A DNA stretch of 64,000 nt. Source: Candidatus Methylobacter oryzae (GTDB taxonomy: Bacteria; Pseudomonadota; Gammaproteobacteria; Methylococcales; Methylomonadaceae). How positions within the stretch are numbered: the first letter of the stretch is position 1; each line of letters begins with the position of its first letter. Positions 17,388 through 25,986 of this stretch are shown piece after piece. Location: contig NZ_RYFG02000120.1 of NCBI RefSeq assembly GCF_003994235.2, forward strand, positions 124,001 through 188,000. The letters run 5' to 3'. The notes under the pieces are model-generated. The model searched no databases and had not been told where the DNA came from. It saw only the letters and a list, made by a program, of their open reading frames with translations. The position numbers and the translations under genes are program-made.

Positions 17388-17417
17388 AAGATGACTCCCT
17401 TGAAAGGGAGTCATCTT
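17388..17417 (+). terminator. Terminator-like hairpin after nifJ
   Basis: A perfect 14-base stem AAGATGACTCCCTT/AAGGGAGTCATCTT with a two-base nominal loop, followed by ATTTCG. The T tract is weak, but position 33 bases past the stop and stem strength support termination. Confidence 0.7.
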
Positions 17418-17453
17418 ATTTCGTAACTATTTAGCGTATGCTAAAAATGATTA

Positions 17454-17557
17454 ATGGAACACGGATACCACGGATTAAACGGATAATCACGGATTAAAAA
17501 CTCAGAATATTTTAAAAATCCGTGCAAATCCGTCCTATCCGTGTCATCTGTGTTCCA
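17454..17557. repeat. ACACGGAT palindrome without cargo
   Basis: The left arm begins GGAACACGGATACCACGG and the right arm ends CATCTGTGTTCC, with about 20 bases between. It is the same arm family as the GxxExxY cassette at 13220-13738. It lies between convergent nifJ and rppH. Confidence 0.65.
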
Positions 17558-17581
17558 TTTCTTTTTTGCTGAATAGCTACC

Positions 17582-18130
17582 TTATTTCTTGCGTTTTTTG
17601 TTTTTGGTTTTTTCGTTGCCCTTGGCTAAATATCCTGCCGCATTAACCGGTACGGTATCAGCCATTAAAATCGCGCCCAGTTCGCTCATCGCTTTTTGAT
17701 AAACCTTGCGTTTGAAGTACACGACGTCTTTAAGCGGTTCCCAGTAGTCTACCCAACGCCAGTCGTCAAACTCCGGTTTGGCGCTCAAGTCGAAACGCAC
17801 GTTGGATTCATGCGTTATCAAGCGCAGCATATACCAGATTTGTTTTTGTCCTATGCATAAAGGCAGGGAGTTCTTGCGTATATAACGTTCGGGCAATTGG
17901 TACCTTAGCCAATAGCGAGTGCGGCCAAGCACCTGGACGTGCTGCTGTTGCAGTCCGGTTTCTTCGCACAACTCACGATACATCGCAGCTTCAGGGTCTT
18001 CATCCGGATTAATTCCGCCTTGCGGAAATTGCCATGAGTTTACACCCATTCGTTTTGCCCAAAACACGCGACCCTCGTCATTGCAAAGGATGATCCCGAC
18101 GTTCGGCCGGTATCCTTTAGAGTCAATCAT
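17582..18130 (-). CDS. rppH: RNA 5' pyrophosphohydrolase, Nudix family
   Basis: This 182-residue enzyme removes pyrophosphate from 5'-triphosphate mRNA ends, starting RNase E-dependent decay. The start [27 protein letters not shown] is diagnostic for RppH. The Nudix box is [23 protein letters not shown] (GX5EX7REXXEEXG). The C-terminus ends in a basic tail KTKNKKRKK. It is divergent from the HAD phosphatase gene, a pairing also seen in Pseudomonas. Confidence 0.95.
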   Translation of the reverse strand: MIDSKGYRPNVGIILCNDEGRVFWAKRMGVNSWQFPQGGINPDEDPEAAMYRELCEETGLQQQHVQVLGRTRYWLRYQLPERYIRKNSLPLCIGQKQIWYMLRLITHESNVRFDLSAKPEFDDWRWVDYWEPLKDVVYFKRKVYQKAMSELGAILMADTVPVNAAGYLAKGNEKTKNKKRKK

Positions 18131-18286
18131 GTTAAAACCTGTGTTTTTACCTTTCCTAGTTCTTTAATCTTGCTAATGGTAAAATTAATTAAAGATAGGT
18201 CAGTAAGTTAAATTTAATGGCCGCATTGTTCCACAAATAAAGTCCATACGCCATAGGCTTTTTAATTACTCAAGACAGGATTAACC

Positions 18287-18973
18287 GTGAGTTTAGCGAT
18301 TTTTGATTTAGACAATACCCTGATTGCCGACGACAGTGATTATCTCTGGGGGCAGTTTCTTGTTGACCAGGGCATCGTCGATAAAAATCACTATGAAAGC
18401 GCCAACGCCAAGTTTTACGACGACTACAAACAAGGCACGCTGGATATCGTCGAATTTCTGCGCTTTTCGCTACAACCGTTGGCTGACAACGATCCGGAAC
18501 AGCTCTACCAATGGCGGTCGCAATTCATAGAAGAAGCGATTAAACCGCTGATGTTGACGCCGGCCCAGCAACTGATCGACAAGCATAAAGACCGGGGCGA
18601 CACTCTGCTGGTCATTACCGCAACCAATCGTTTTGTTACCGAACCGATAGTCCGCCTGTACGGCATTGAAAACTTATTGGCGACCGCGCCGGAATTCGTC
18701 GATGGCCGGTACACCGGCGGATTTAACGGCATTCCTTGCTTTAGGGAAGGTAAAGTCAAGCTGCTTGAAGCCTGGCTAAAAGATTCAAGCGAAACGATGC
18801 AGGGCAGTTGGTTTTACAGCGACTCTCATAACGATTTGCCGCTGCTGAAGCTGGTAGATAATCCGGTCGCAGTCGATCCCGATGAAAAATTGACTGAATT
18901 TGCGAGCGCTGCCGGTTGGCCGATTATCACCTTAAGAGACGGTCAATGCCCGACGCATCATTTTCAAAAATAG
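18287..18973 (+). CDS. HAD-superfamily phosphatase, subfamily IB (SerB-like)
   Basis: This cytoplasmic hydrolase of 228 residues begins with HAD motif I FDLDNTL (residues about 6-12). It has motif II in VITATN, the motif III lysine region in GKVKLLEAW, and motif IV in YSDSHNDLPLL. The helical cap between motifs I and II is of the phosphoserine-phosphatase type. Related proteins are annotated as histidinol-phosphatase or CicA-like, and the substrate cannot be decided here. The start is GTG at 18287. It is divergent from rppH. Confidence 0.85.
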   Translation: MSLAIFDLDNTLIADDSDYLWGQFLVDQGIVDKNHYESANAKFYDDYKQGTLDIVEFLRFSLQPLADNDPEQLYQWRSQFIEEAIKPLMLTPAQQLIDKHKDRGDTLLVITATNRFVTEPIVRLYGIENLLATAPEFVDGRYTGGFNGIPCFREGKVKLLEAWLKDSSETMQGSWFYSDSHNDLPLLKLVDNPVAVDPDEKLTEFASAAGWPIITLRDGQCPTHHFQK

Positions 18974-18992
18974 AAGACTCAATAATCAGAAA

Positions 18993-19101
18993 AATAGAAC
19001 ACGGATGGCACGGATTAGGCGGATTTACACGGATTTTAAAAGAGCTTGCATTAGCTTAATCCGTGGTTATCAGTCTTAATCCGTTCCATCCGTGTTCTAT
19101 T
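18993..19101. repeat. ACACGGAT palindrome upstream of cysM
   Basis: The ends AATAGAACACGGAT and ATCCGTGTTCTATT are perfectly complementary, with inner imperfect arms. A third member of the family at 13220-13738 and 17454-17557. It ends only 24 bases before the cysM start, so it lies in the leader. Confidence 0.7.
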
Positions 19102-19125
19102 AAAATTCCAATTAACTTAATCACA

Positions 19126-20025
19126 ATGACTACCATGACATTCCCAACCATCGAATCTTTCGTCGGCAATACCCCTCTTGTTAGACTGCAACGCTTACCC
19201 GGCAATACCAGCAATACGATTCTGGTGAAGTTGGAAGGCAATAACCCGGCAGGTTCGGTCAAAGACCGCCCTGCGCTTAGTATGATCAAACACGCCGAGG
19301 CACGAGGCGAAATCAAACCCGGCGACCGCCTGATCGAAGCCACCAGCGGCAATACCGGCATCGCCTTGGCAATGGCGGCGGCGATTAAAGGCTACAAAAT
19401 GACCTTGATCATGCCGGATAATATGAGCGAAGAACGCCGGGCATCGATGAAGGCTTACGGCGCCGAAATCATCCTGACTCCAGCCGCGGGCAGCATGGAA
19501 GCGGCGATTGATTTAGCCAGGGAAATGGAAGCTGCCGGTAAGGGTAAAATTTTGGATCAGTTTTCCAATCCCGATAATCCGCGGGCTCATTATGAAGGCA
19601 CCGGTCCCGAAATTTGGCGTGATACGCACGGCAAAATCACCCATTTCGTCAGTTCAATGGGAACGACCGGCACAATAATGGGCACTTCAAAATTCCTGAA
19701 AGAACAAAATGCCGATATTCAGGTTATCGGCGTGCAGCCGGAAGGCGAATCTAAAATTCCCGGCATCAGACGCTGGCCCCAAGAATATTTGCCGAAGATT
19801 TACCAATCCGACCGGGTCGATCGGATTATCGACGTCGATCAAGACTCGGCCGAAAACGTCACTCGCGCTCTGGCCGCTCAAGAAGGCATTTTTGCCGGCA
19901 TTTCATCCGGCGGCGCTGTCCATGCAGCCTTGAAATTATCCGAACAAGTCGAGGATGCAGTGATTGTGGTGATTATCTGCGACCGGGGCGACCGCTATTT
20001 ATCGACAGGTGTTTTTCCTGGTTAA
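19126..20025 (+). CDS. cysM: Cysteine synthase B (O-acetylserine sulfhydrylase)
   Basis: This 299-residue PLP enzyme makes cysteine from O-acetylserine and sulfide or thiosulfate. The PLP lysine lies in NNPAGSVKDRP. The substrate loop SGNTGIAL and the phosphate-binding SMGTTGT are present. IPGIRRWPQEYLP is characteristic of CysM rather than CysK. The ATG at 19126 (MTTMTFPTIESFVGNTPLV) was chosen because the longer frame from 19063 would read through the palindrome at 18993-19101. ATG at 19135 is a second option. Monocistronic as far as can be seen. Confidence 0.95.
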   Translation: MTTMTFPTIESFVGNTPLVRLQRLPGNTSNTILVKLEGNNPAGSVKDRPALSMIKHAEARGEIKPGDRLIEATSGNTGIALAMAAAIKGYKMTLIMPDNMSEERRASMKAYGAEIILTPAAGSMEAAIDLAREMEAAGKGKILDQFSNPDNPRAHYEGTGPEIWRDTHGKITHFVSSMGTTGTIMGTSKFLKEQNADIQVIGVQPEGESKIPGIRRWPQEYLPKIYQSDRVDRIIDVDQDSAENVTRALAAQEGIFAGISSGGAVHAALKLSEQVEDAVIVVIICDRGDRYLSTGVFPG

Positions 20026-20057
20026 TGCAGGAAGGATTTGTAAATAATACAGTTGAC

Positions 20058-20100
20058 TTAAGCCGTTCGTGCTGAGCTTGTCGAAGCATGAACGGCTTAA
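20058..20100. repeat. Palindromic repeat overlapping the next gene's start
   Basis: TTAAGCCGTTCGTGCTGAGC pairs with the right half, GCATGAACGGCTTAA at its end, across CTTGTCG. This type of TTCGTGCTGAGCTTGTCGAA repeat is widespread in proteobacterial genomes. The only in-frame ATG of the downstream gene (20088) is part of its right arm. Confidence 0.75.
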
Positions 20101-22172
20101 GTCATTGCCTGAACTACCCATGGGTCACGATCAGATTCATCCTGACCATCATCTTTGTTCTGATAACGCCCATTGCCAATGCACTGGACAGTATATCGCT
20201 TAATCTCGGCATTATTGCTGGAACGCAATGGCAGTTGGAAGGCATCAGCGTCGCCCTAACCGGCTTGCCGCAAAAAACGCAAAAACTGGCCTTAACGATC
20301 GCCAAGTTAAGCCTGCCCAAACCATTCAACGATCTCAACCTGGTCAACATCCGCTGTACGTCTTTCAGTTGGCAAAACAAAGAGCTGTTGTGCGAACAGG
20401 GCAGGGCGGAGATTCATTCAAAACGCCGTCAATTGCCGCCGACGACGGCTAACTTTTCATTTCAGATCACCGAGAAACGCAGCTCACTCAAATTAACCGA
20501 TTTACGCTTGGCTGGCGGAATCGTTGCGATTGACGTAGAAGAGCAAGGCGAGCAATGGCAATTGCAAATTGACGCCAAGGCTATCGATGCCAAATCGGTT
20601 CAACAACTGTTGCCGCAAGAACAGTTCAAGCTGAAAGCCGGAAAGATCGATGTTAGGTTAAACGCGTCCGGCAGCCATGCGTTGGTCAACATCTTTACGT
20701 TAACCGGCCAATTCGATGGCGTGAGCGGCCAGAGCAAAGACGGACAGCTCGCAACTGAAGCATTGGTACTGGGGGCGACTTTGAACGCCCAAAACAATAA
20801 CGGCTTATGGCAATGGCAAGGTCGTATCGAATTTAATGGCGGCGCATTGTATGCAGAGCCGTTATATCTGGAATCGACAGGGCCGCACATTACTTTGGAT
20901 GCACAAGGCGATTGGGGCGCATCGAACGAACAAATCGAAATCAAATCCGCAAATTACCGGCATGCAAAAGCCGGGGAATTAAGCGGCAGTGCAACGGTTC
21001 GATACAAGGATGGCGTCAGTCTCGAAAAAGCACAATTCTCATTGCTCAGCGATAATTTGCAAGATTTGTCGGCGATCTACCTGAAACCGCTTTTTGAGCA
21101 GACCGCGCTGCAAGGCGTGTCGCTGGCAGGCCATTTAAAAGCCGATTTCTCAATCGATAAACAAGCCTTAACCAGGCTAGCCGCAACGTTCGATAATCTT
21201 GACATTAACGATGTTTCAGGCCGCGGCGGAGTTCAGGGTGCCGCAGGCCGGTTGAACTGGTCGAACGATGAACGCTTTGACCAGCCGTCGAAAATTGCCT
21301 GGCGGCAATTGCAGGTTCATGCCGTGCCGCTAGGTCCTGCAGGGCTTTCTTTCCTGAGCCGCGATCACAGCATCCGGCTGCTAAAAAAGACCCAACTGCC
21401 TTTGTTGGACGGAGCAATCGCAATCAACCAGTTCAGTTGGCTGGGTAGAAAACAGCAAGATCCGGAAATATCTTTTGAAGGCGATTTAAACAATGTATCG
21501 CTTGAACAACTTACCCAAGCGCTGAATTGGACGCCGTTATCCGGTACTATCAGCGGGCATATTCCCCGCATCGAGTACAGCAACAAAACCCTGAGCCTAG
21601 GCGGCGAACTGATCGTCAAAGTTTTTGACGGCGAGGTTAGAGTCAGTAATCTTGCATCGTCGGGATTATTCACCAACCTTACGAAGTTTCACGGCGATCT
21701 GGAAATCGACAACCTGGACCTGGATCAATTAACCGGCAAGTTTAAATTCGGCGGCATTACCGGCAAGCTGTCGGGTTATGTCCGCCAGCTGTATATGGAA
21801 AATTGGCGGCCGGTCAGTTTTTTCGCGTGGTTGGGTACGCCGGAAAACGATGATTCGCGGCACCGGATCAGCCAAAAAGCGGTGCAGAATATCGCCAACA
21901 TCGGCGGTGGCGGTGCGGCCGATCTACTGTCCAAAAGCTTTTTACGGTTTTTTGAAACTTTCGGTTACGACAAGCTGGGCCTGGGTTGTTATTTACATGA
22001 CGGCGTCTGTCAGTTGATGGGAGTGGAAGCGACGGAATCCGGCTATGCGATTATCACCGGGGGCGGACTGCCGCGGATCGATGTGATCGGCTATAACCCC
22101 CGCGTTGACTGGAATGTGTTGATGGAGCGCTTAGGACGTATTACGACTTCGGATGAAGTGATTGTTGAATAA
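20088..22172 (+). CDS. AsmA/YdbH-like exported envelope protein
   Basis: This 694-residue protein has an N-terminal hydrophobic segment (FILTIIFVLITPIANALDS, residues about 17-35) that acts as a signal peptide or anchor. The body is long and beta-rich with repeating L-D-N patterns. The C-terminus has GGGGAADLLSKSFLRFFETF, GLGCYLHDGVCQLMGV and a final GGGLPRIDVIGYNPRVDW. This ending is shared by a family often labelled dicarboxylate transport or YdbH-like. The AsmA/YdbH superfamily bridges inner and outer membranes for phospholipid transport, which is the likely role. The start is doubtful because 20088 falls within a palindromic repeat, and no other ATG precedes the signal peptide. Confidence 0.65.
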   Translation: MNGLSHCLNYPWVTIRFILTIIFVLITPIANALDSISLNLGIIAGTQWQLEGISVALTGLPQKTQKLALTIAKLSLPKPFNDLNLVNIRCTSFSWQNKELLCEQGRAEIHSKRRQLPPTTANFSFQITEKRSSLKLTDLRLAGGIVAIDVEEQGEQWQLQIDAKAIDAKSVQQLLPQEQFKLKAGKIDVRLNASGSHALVNIFTLTGQFDGVSGQSKDGQLATEALVLGATLNAQNNNGLWQWQGRIEFNGGALYAEPLYLESTGPHITLDAQGDWGASNEQIEIKSANYRHAKAGELSGSATVRYKDGVSLEKAQFSLLSDNLQDLSAIYLKPLFEQTALQGVSLAGHLKADFSIDKQALTRLAATFDNLDINDVSGRGGVQGAAGRLNWSNDERFDQPSKIAWRQLQVHAVPLGPAGLSFLSRDHSIRLLKKTQLPLLDGAIAINQFSWLGRKQQDPEISFEGDLNNVSLEQLTQALNWTPLSGTISGHIPRIEYSNKTLSLGGELIVKVFDGEVRVSNLASSGLFTNLTKFHGDLEIDNLDLDQLTGKFKFGGITGKLSGYVRQLYMENWRPVSFFAWLGTPENDDSRHRISQKAVQNIANIGGGGAADLLSKSFLRFFETFGYDKLGLGCYLHDGVCQLMGVEATESGYAIITGGGLPRIDVIGYNPRVDWNVLMERLGRITTSDEVIVE

Positions 22173-22354
22173 TTTGGGTATAAGGTAATGACCTGGATGG
22201 TTCCGCAACTTCGAGCCCCCGAATGTCGGATGCGCCGCGCGGAGGCGGATACAGGCCCTTGCACTGCATCACGTCGGGGCGATTGATGCCGGCTGCGGCT
22301 TTAATTTATTGACAGTGTTGGGCCGATTTTAAAATCCCGTTATCAATATTCTCA

Positions 22355-23104
22355 TCATCCAAGAACGGTTTCGTTCCAGCAGCAACGGCCGGAAGGATCC
22401 ATGATCTGAACGCTCAATTCTCGGTTGGAGCCGTAGTTTCCGGTCTGAACGCAATAGGCCAGGTAGTGGCTTTCTCCCAGGCGGCGGGTATTGAATTTCC
22501 AGCTTTCGCCATCGTGCTGAAAGTCCGGAGCGTAATGAAGCCGCCAATTCCGATTGGCTTCCCGGACGAACGAAAACTGTTGCAAAGGCAGGCTCAGGCC
22601 CATTCCGCGAGCTTTGATATAAGCTTCCTTCAGGGTCCAATAGCTGAAGAAGCGTTGTTCTTGCTCGTCCGGAAGCCGCGCTGACAGCACATGTTCCGCT
22701 TCCCGCGAAGAAAAGGCATGACGGCAGAGTGAAGCTAAATCACTTATGCGTTTGTGCCGTTCGACATCCACGCCGACCGCCCGTTGACGGGCGACGGCGC
22801 AAGCGACGCTGCCTTGGGTATGGGATAGGTTGAACTGTAGCCATTCGTAACCGGGATTGGCAATAGCGGGTTTGCCGTAGGCATTATTAACAAAGCGCCA
22901 GTCTTTTTCGGGAACAAAAGCGTAGCGGCTTAATACCCGGCGCATAAAAAGATGGGCCGCAACATATAAATCCCGGTCTTTATCGAATTTGAACGACCGT
23001 GCCCGTTGCCGCTCCGTTTCATCAAGGCTGCCGGCATCGATATTTACGGCGAGCTCGGGTTGCAGCAGGTGGATATGAACGTCATCGTTTCCTAGGGTCA
23101 GCAT
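22355..23104 (-). CDS. 4'-phosphopantetheinyl transferase, Sfp type
   Basis: This enzyme of about 250 residues loads the phosphopantetheine arm of CoA onto carrier-protein serines. Motifs: QFNLSHTQGSVACAVA, AVGVDVERHKRI (Mg-binding GVDVE) and FFSYWTLKEAYIKARGMGLSL (WTxKEAxxKxxG). These define the Sfp group that serves polyketide and nonribosomal peptide synthases. The chosen start (MLTLGNDDVHIHLL) at 23104 overlaps the end of the P-type ATPase gene by seven bases. The longer frame from 23206 would run deep into that gene. It lies 2.9 kb from the PKS genes and is the natural activator of their many carrier domains. Confidence 0.92.
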   Translation of the reverse strand: MLTLGNDDVHIHLLQPELAVNIDAGSLDETERQRARSFKFDKDRDLYVAAHLFMRRVLSRYAFVPEKDWRFVNNAYGKPAIANPGYEWLQFNLSHTQGSVACAVARQRAVGVDVERHKRISDLASLCRHAFSSREAEHVLSARLPDEQEQRFFSYWTLKEAYIKARGMGLSLPLQQFSFVREANRNWRLHYAPDFQHDGESWKFNTRRLGESHYLAYCVQTGNYGSNRELSVQIMDPSGRCCWNETVLG

Positions 23105-25221
23105 TTTTCGGCTACAAGCTCCTCTTCTTCTTGTTTTTCTTGCGCAGGGGCCTCTTCCTGATACTTGACCAAGGGCAATAATGAATTCCCCAAGCCGGCA
23201 AAACAACCCAGGTACAACAGCTCCATTGCCGCGGGGATGCCGAAATTGAAGAAGTAGATACCGCCGATGCTGATAATCCCCGGCGCAAGGCTGGTGGTCA
23301 GGTTTTTACTCATCGTGTCTTCAAACTCATCCATAAAGCGGAAAAGCTGCTCCAGGTGGTTTAATGTGCCGTCCATGAAAATAATCTGGGCGGTATCTGT
23401 CGCCGCCGTGGAGGCGCCTTTTAGCGAAATCGACGTTTGCGCCGATTTCAGCGCAATCGCGTCATTGATGCCGTCGCCGATAAAGCAGACGAAATCGCCT
23501 TCGTCGCGCAGTTGCCGGACTAGCGCGGCTTTGTTTTCAGGCAGGGTTTCGGCGAAATAATGTTCGATGCCCAGGGTTTCGGCCATCCGCCGCGTGGGCT
23601 CTTGATGGTCGCCGGAGATGATGACCAATTTAAAGCCCCGCTGTTTCAAATAGCGGATAATACCTTCGGCTTCGGGGCGAATAGACGGCTGCATTTCCAG
23701 GATGCCGGCGAGTTGCCGGTCGATGCCGACGTAAATCAGCGAGTGGCTGTTTGCTTCCGCCTGCTGCTGGATAGGCAGTATGCTTGCAGGCCATTCGACG
23801 CCTTCGCGTTGCAGAAAGCGGGCGCTGCCCACGCGCACGACTTTTCCTTCGACGATGACCTTGATGCCGTAACCGACTTCGTAGCTGGCTTCGTCCCGTT
23901 CGGGCAATTCCAGTTGCAGCTCCTCGGCCTTGGCCAATATGGCTTTGGCAATAGGATGCGGCTGCCGGTATTCCGCCGCCGCGGCATGGCTCAAGACGGT
24001 GTCGGCAGAGAAACCGCCGATGTTATAGATGGTCGCCACTGTAGGCTGTTCCAGGGTCAGCGTGCCTGTTTTATCGAAAACAATGGTATTGACCTGTTTC
24101 AGCGATTCCAGTACCCGCCCGTCTTTGATCAAAATGCCTTGCCGCGCCAAAATTTGCGAATAAATCAAAACGCTGACCGGTCCCAGCATGCCCATGGTTG
24201 AGCCGAGGCCCGACCAGAGCACAGCGGTGGCCGAATTCGGGCCGAGCAGCGGCAAGGTTACCGCGCTGATACCCAGGGTGACCGGTACGAAGCGATCCGA
24301 TATGCGCCGCCCCCGCGTGACCAAGGTGTCTTTATAACTTTGCGTGTAGTTCAGGACATTGCCGATCCGGGCGGCGGCCGTGGTTTCGCCGGACGTTTCA
24401 ACGCGAATATAAATGCGCCCGGACAGCAGCAAGGTAGAGGCAAAAACCTTATCGCCGGCGGACTTTTCAGCCGGATGGCTTTCTCCGGTTAATATATGCT
24501 GGTCGATGTTGGCTACGCCGGACTGAATGGTGCCGTCGACCGGGATAATCTCTCCGGCATTGACGACAACAATATCGTTGATCCGAACGTTCTGAAAATC
24601 GGTTTGAATTTCGACATTGTCTTTTAACACCCAGACTTTTTCAGGGTACTGGCTGAAGGTATTGATTAACTGCTGTTGGGTGCTGCCTTCCACCCGGTCG
24701 ATAATTTTTGCAAAAAAACTGCCCATCACGCCGGCAAAGGCCGCCAGCAGCAAATGGCCCGTAGCCAGCATGCCGAGCGTCATAACCAAGCCGACCAGGT
24801 TGCTGCTGATATAGTGTTTTAGTTTAAAGTCTCTCCAAACCCGGACAAACATACGGCGGGATAAATAAAGCACGCCGGCGACCCCGAAAACGGAAAAAAC
24901 AGGATAGACACTGCCTAACAGGGCCAGCCCCATCGCGCTTAACGCGAGCTTCAAGCGTTGGTTGGCTCTTAGGCGCTCTTTTTCGATAGTCTCAAGAACT
25001 TTGGGGTCGATATCCACCAACAGTTGCTGACGGCCATCCGCGGCCATGGCTTTGTTAATATCTCGCAGAAACTGACCGGTATTGAAAGGACGTGCGGGTA
25101 GTTGATCGTCTTGGCTTGTTGCTGGCGGTTTATCCGGCATCGATTGTATTTGCTCGGCTTTGTGCTGCTGTTTCTGGAAAAAGTAGCCGACTCCACTAAT
25201 CAGCGCCAGTTCAATCAACAT
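23098..25221 (-). CDS. P1-type ATPase lacking the CPx metal motif
   Basis: This 707-residue membrane ATPase has the phosphorylation site FDKTGTLTLEQP, the TGES motif (ILTGESHPAEKS) and the hinge GDGINDAIALKSA. The layout is that of heavy-metal P1B pumps: hydrophobic N-terminal helices, an actuator domain, a helix pair, then the P and N domains. The membrane helix before the P domain reads MGMLGPVSVLIYSQ where P1B pumps have CPC, so the usual metal-binding cysteines are missing. No N-terminal CxxC metal domain is present either. The substrate is therefore unclear. The tail EEAPAQEKQEEEELVAEKC is acidic. It overlaps the PPTase gene, so both are probably expressed together and divergently from the PKS. 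Confidence 0.8.
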   Translation of the reverse strand: MLIELALISGVGYFFQKQQHKAEQIQSMPDKPPATSQDDQLPARPFNTGQFLRDINKAMAADGRQQLLVDIDPKVLETIEKERLRANQRLKLALSAMGLALLGSVYPVFSVFGVAGVLYLSRRMFVRVWRDFKLKHYISSNLVGLVMTLGMLATGHLLLAAFAGVMGSFFAKIIDRVEGSTQQQLINTFSQYPEKVWVLKDNVEIQTDFQNVRINDIVVVNAGEIIPVDGTIQSGVANIDQHILTGESHPAEKSAGDKVFASTLLLSGRIYIRVETSGETTAAARIGNVLNYTQSYKDTLVTRGRRISDRFVPVTLGISAVTLPLLGPNSATAVLWSGLGSTMGMLGPVSVLIYSQILARQGILIKDGRVLESLKQVNTIVFDKTGTLTLEQPTVATIYNIGGFSADTVLSHAAAAEYRQPHPIAKAILAKAEELQLELPERDEASYEVGYGIKVIVEGKVVRVGSARFLQREGVEWPASILPIQQQAEANSHSLIYVGIDRQLAGILEMQPSIRPEAEGIIRYLKQRGFKLVIISGDHQEPTRRMAETLGIEHYFAETLPENKAALVRQLRDEGDFVCFIGDGINDAIALKSAQTSISLKGASTAATDTAQIIFMDGTLNHLEQLFRFMDEFEDTMSKNLTTSLAPGIISIGGIYFFNFGIPAAMELLYLGCFAGLGNSLLPLVKYQEEAPAQEKQEEEELVAEKC

Positions 25222-25241
25222 AATAAATCCTTCCTGTGTAT

Positions 25242-25341
25242 AAAGCTGAGTTGAGCAGCTGGTCTGATCAACGAAACTTATGCCCTTTGGGTATAAAGCT
25301 GAGTTGAGCAGTTTGCCCGCTCAAACGAAACTTGGGGATAA
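25242..25341 (+). repeat. Two tandem 54-base elements, the second truncated
   Basis: Unit one, 25242-25294, has lost one A (53 bases). Unit two, from 25295, lacks about ten bases (ATGCCCTTTG), removing the left arm of the second hairpin. First stems TTGAGCAG/CTGATCAA and TTGAGCAG/CCGCTCAA are mostly kept. Confidence 0.8.
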
Positions 25342-25783
25342 GACGGCTGATTTTACGCGCTGTGCTTGAGACCGGCAATGTTAAAACCGAGCTTTATCCG
25401 TGATGATTCCGCACCGGTTTTTTAGACATTGTAATTTTTTGGCAACTGGTTTTGATGGTTTTTATCTTACAACGCCGGGTTGAGTTGTTTTTTTGCTGTC
25501 ATGAGACTGCTTTTGTGTTTTTTCTCTTGCTATACGGCAGAATTAAGAAAATTTATAAGCGTATGACTCTGCTAAATTATTTTGCATTTTGCGCAGTTTG
25601 CAAAGGTTTATAAAACCATGCCTTAAGGTTTTTTGTCGTGTATCGAATTTTTTTTCGAGATATAATTTTAAGAAAACGTTTGTTGTTTTTATATAAGCAT
25701 TTGAATTTGATATATATTTTAATATCGCAGTTTGGGGCTTCCGGTTATTTAAAAATACGGTTTTAAATGACTGACAACTACAC

Positions 25784-25818
25784 TTTGATACCTAAAGGGC
25801 ATAAGTAGGGTTTGGGAG
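25784..25818 (-). repeat. Partial inverted copy of the 54-base element
   Basis: On the minus strand this reads CAAACCCTACTTATGCCC followed by TTTAGGTATCA, matching the second half of the unit at 10722-10775. It lies about 170 bases before the PKS start, in opposite orientation to all other copies. Confidence 0.65.
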
Positions 25819-25986
25819 GCTTCCATGTTTGAATACTTTTGCAAATATTTAATTAATCGGTACCGGTTAAGTTTGGATGTTAGCCGTACATAACACTTAA
25901 ACTAAGCGATGTTGAACCGCTAAGTCAATGCTTCAGGTAGCTACACAAGAACAACACACAACACATTTTTGGATGCACCTGAACTT

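Larger units (their letters stand above)
25222..25968. promoter_or_regulatory. Divergent spacer between P-type ATPase and PKS genes
   Basis: About 750 bases without a gene. The left end holds a tandem pair of the 54-base element, and a partial inverted copy sits at 25784-25818. The middle (about 25430-25740) is strikingly AT-rich, with long T runs and ATATAAG/TATATATTTT tracts, unlike the PKS genes beside it. Promoters for both directions must lie here, but no convincing -35/-10 pair could be fixed. AT-richness would suit a silencing protein such as H-NS-like factors (inference). Confidence 0.5.

Noticed and set aside
22173-22354. Possible RNA gene or small gene between the AsmA-like and PPTase genes
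   Set aside because: No clear hairpin, SD or conserved frame was seen. The segment is just the convergent spacer.
25700-25730. Candidate sigma70 promoter TTGAAT with TAATAT before the PKS
   Set aside because: The spacer is only 13 bases and many similar AT-rich matches occur in the region, so a specific call is not supported.
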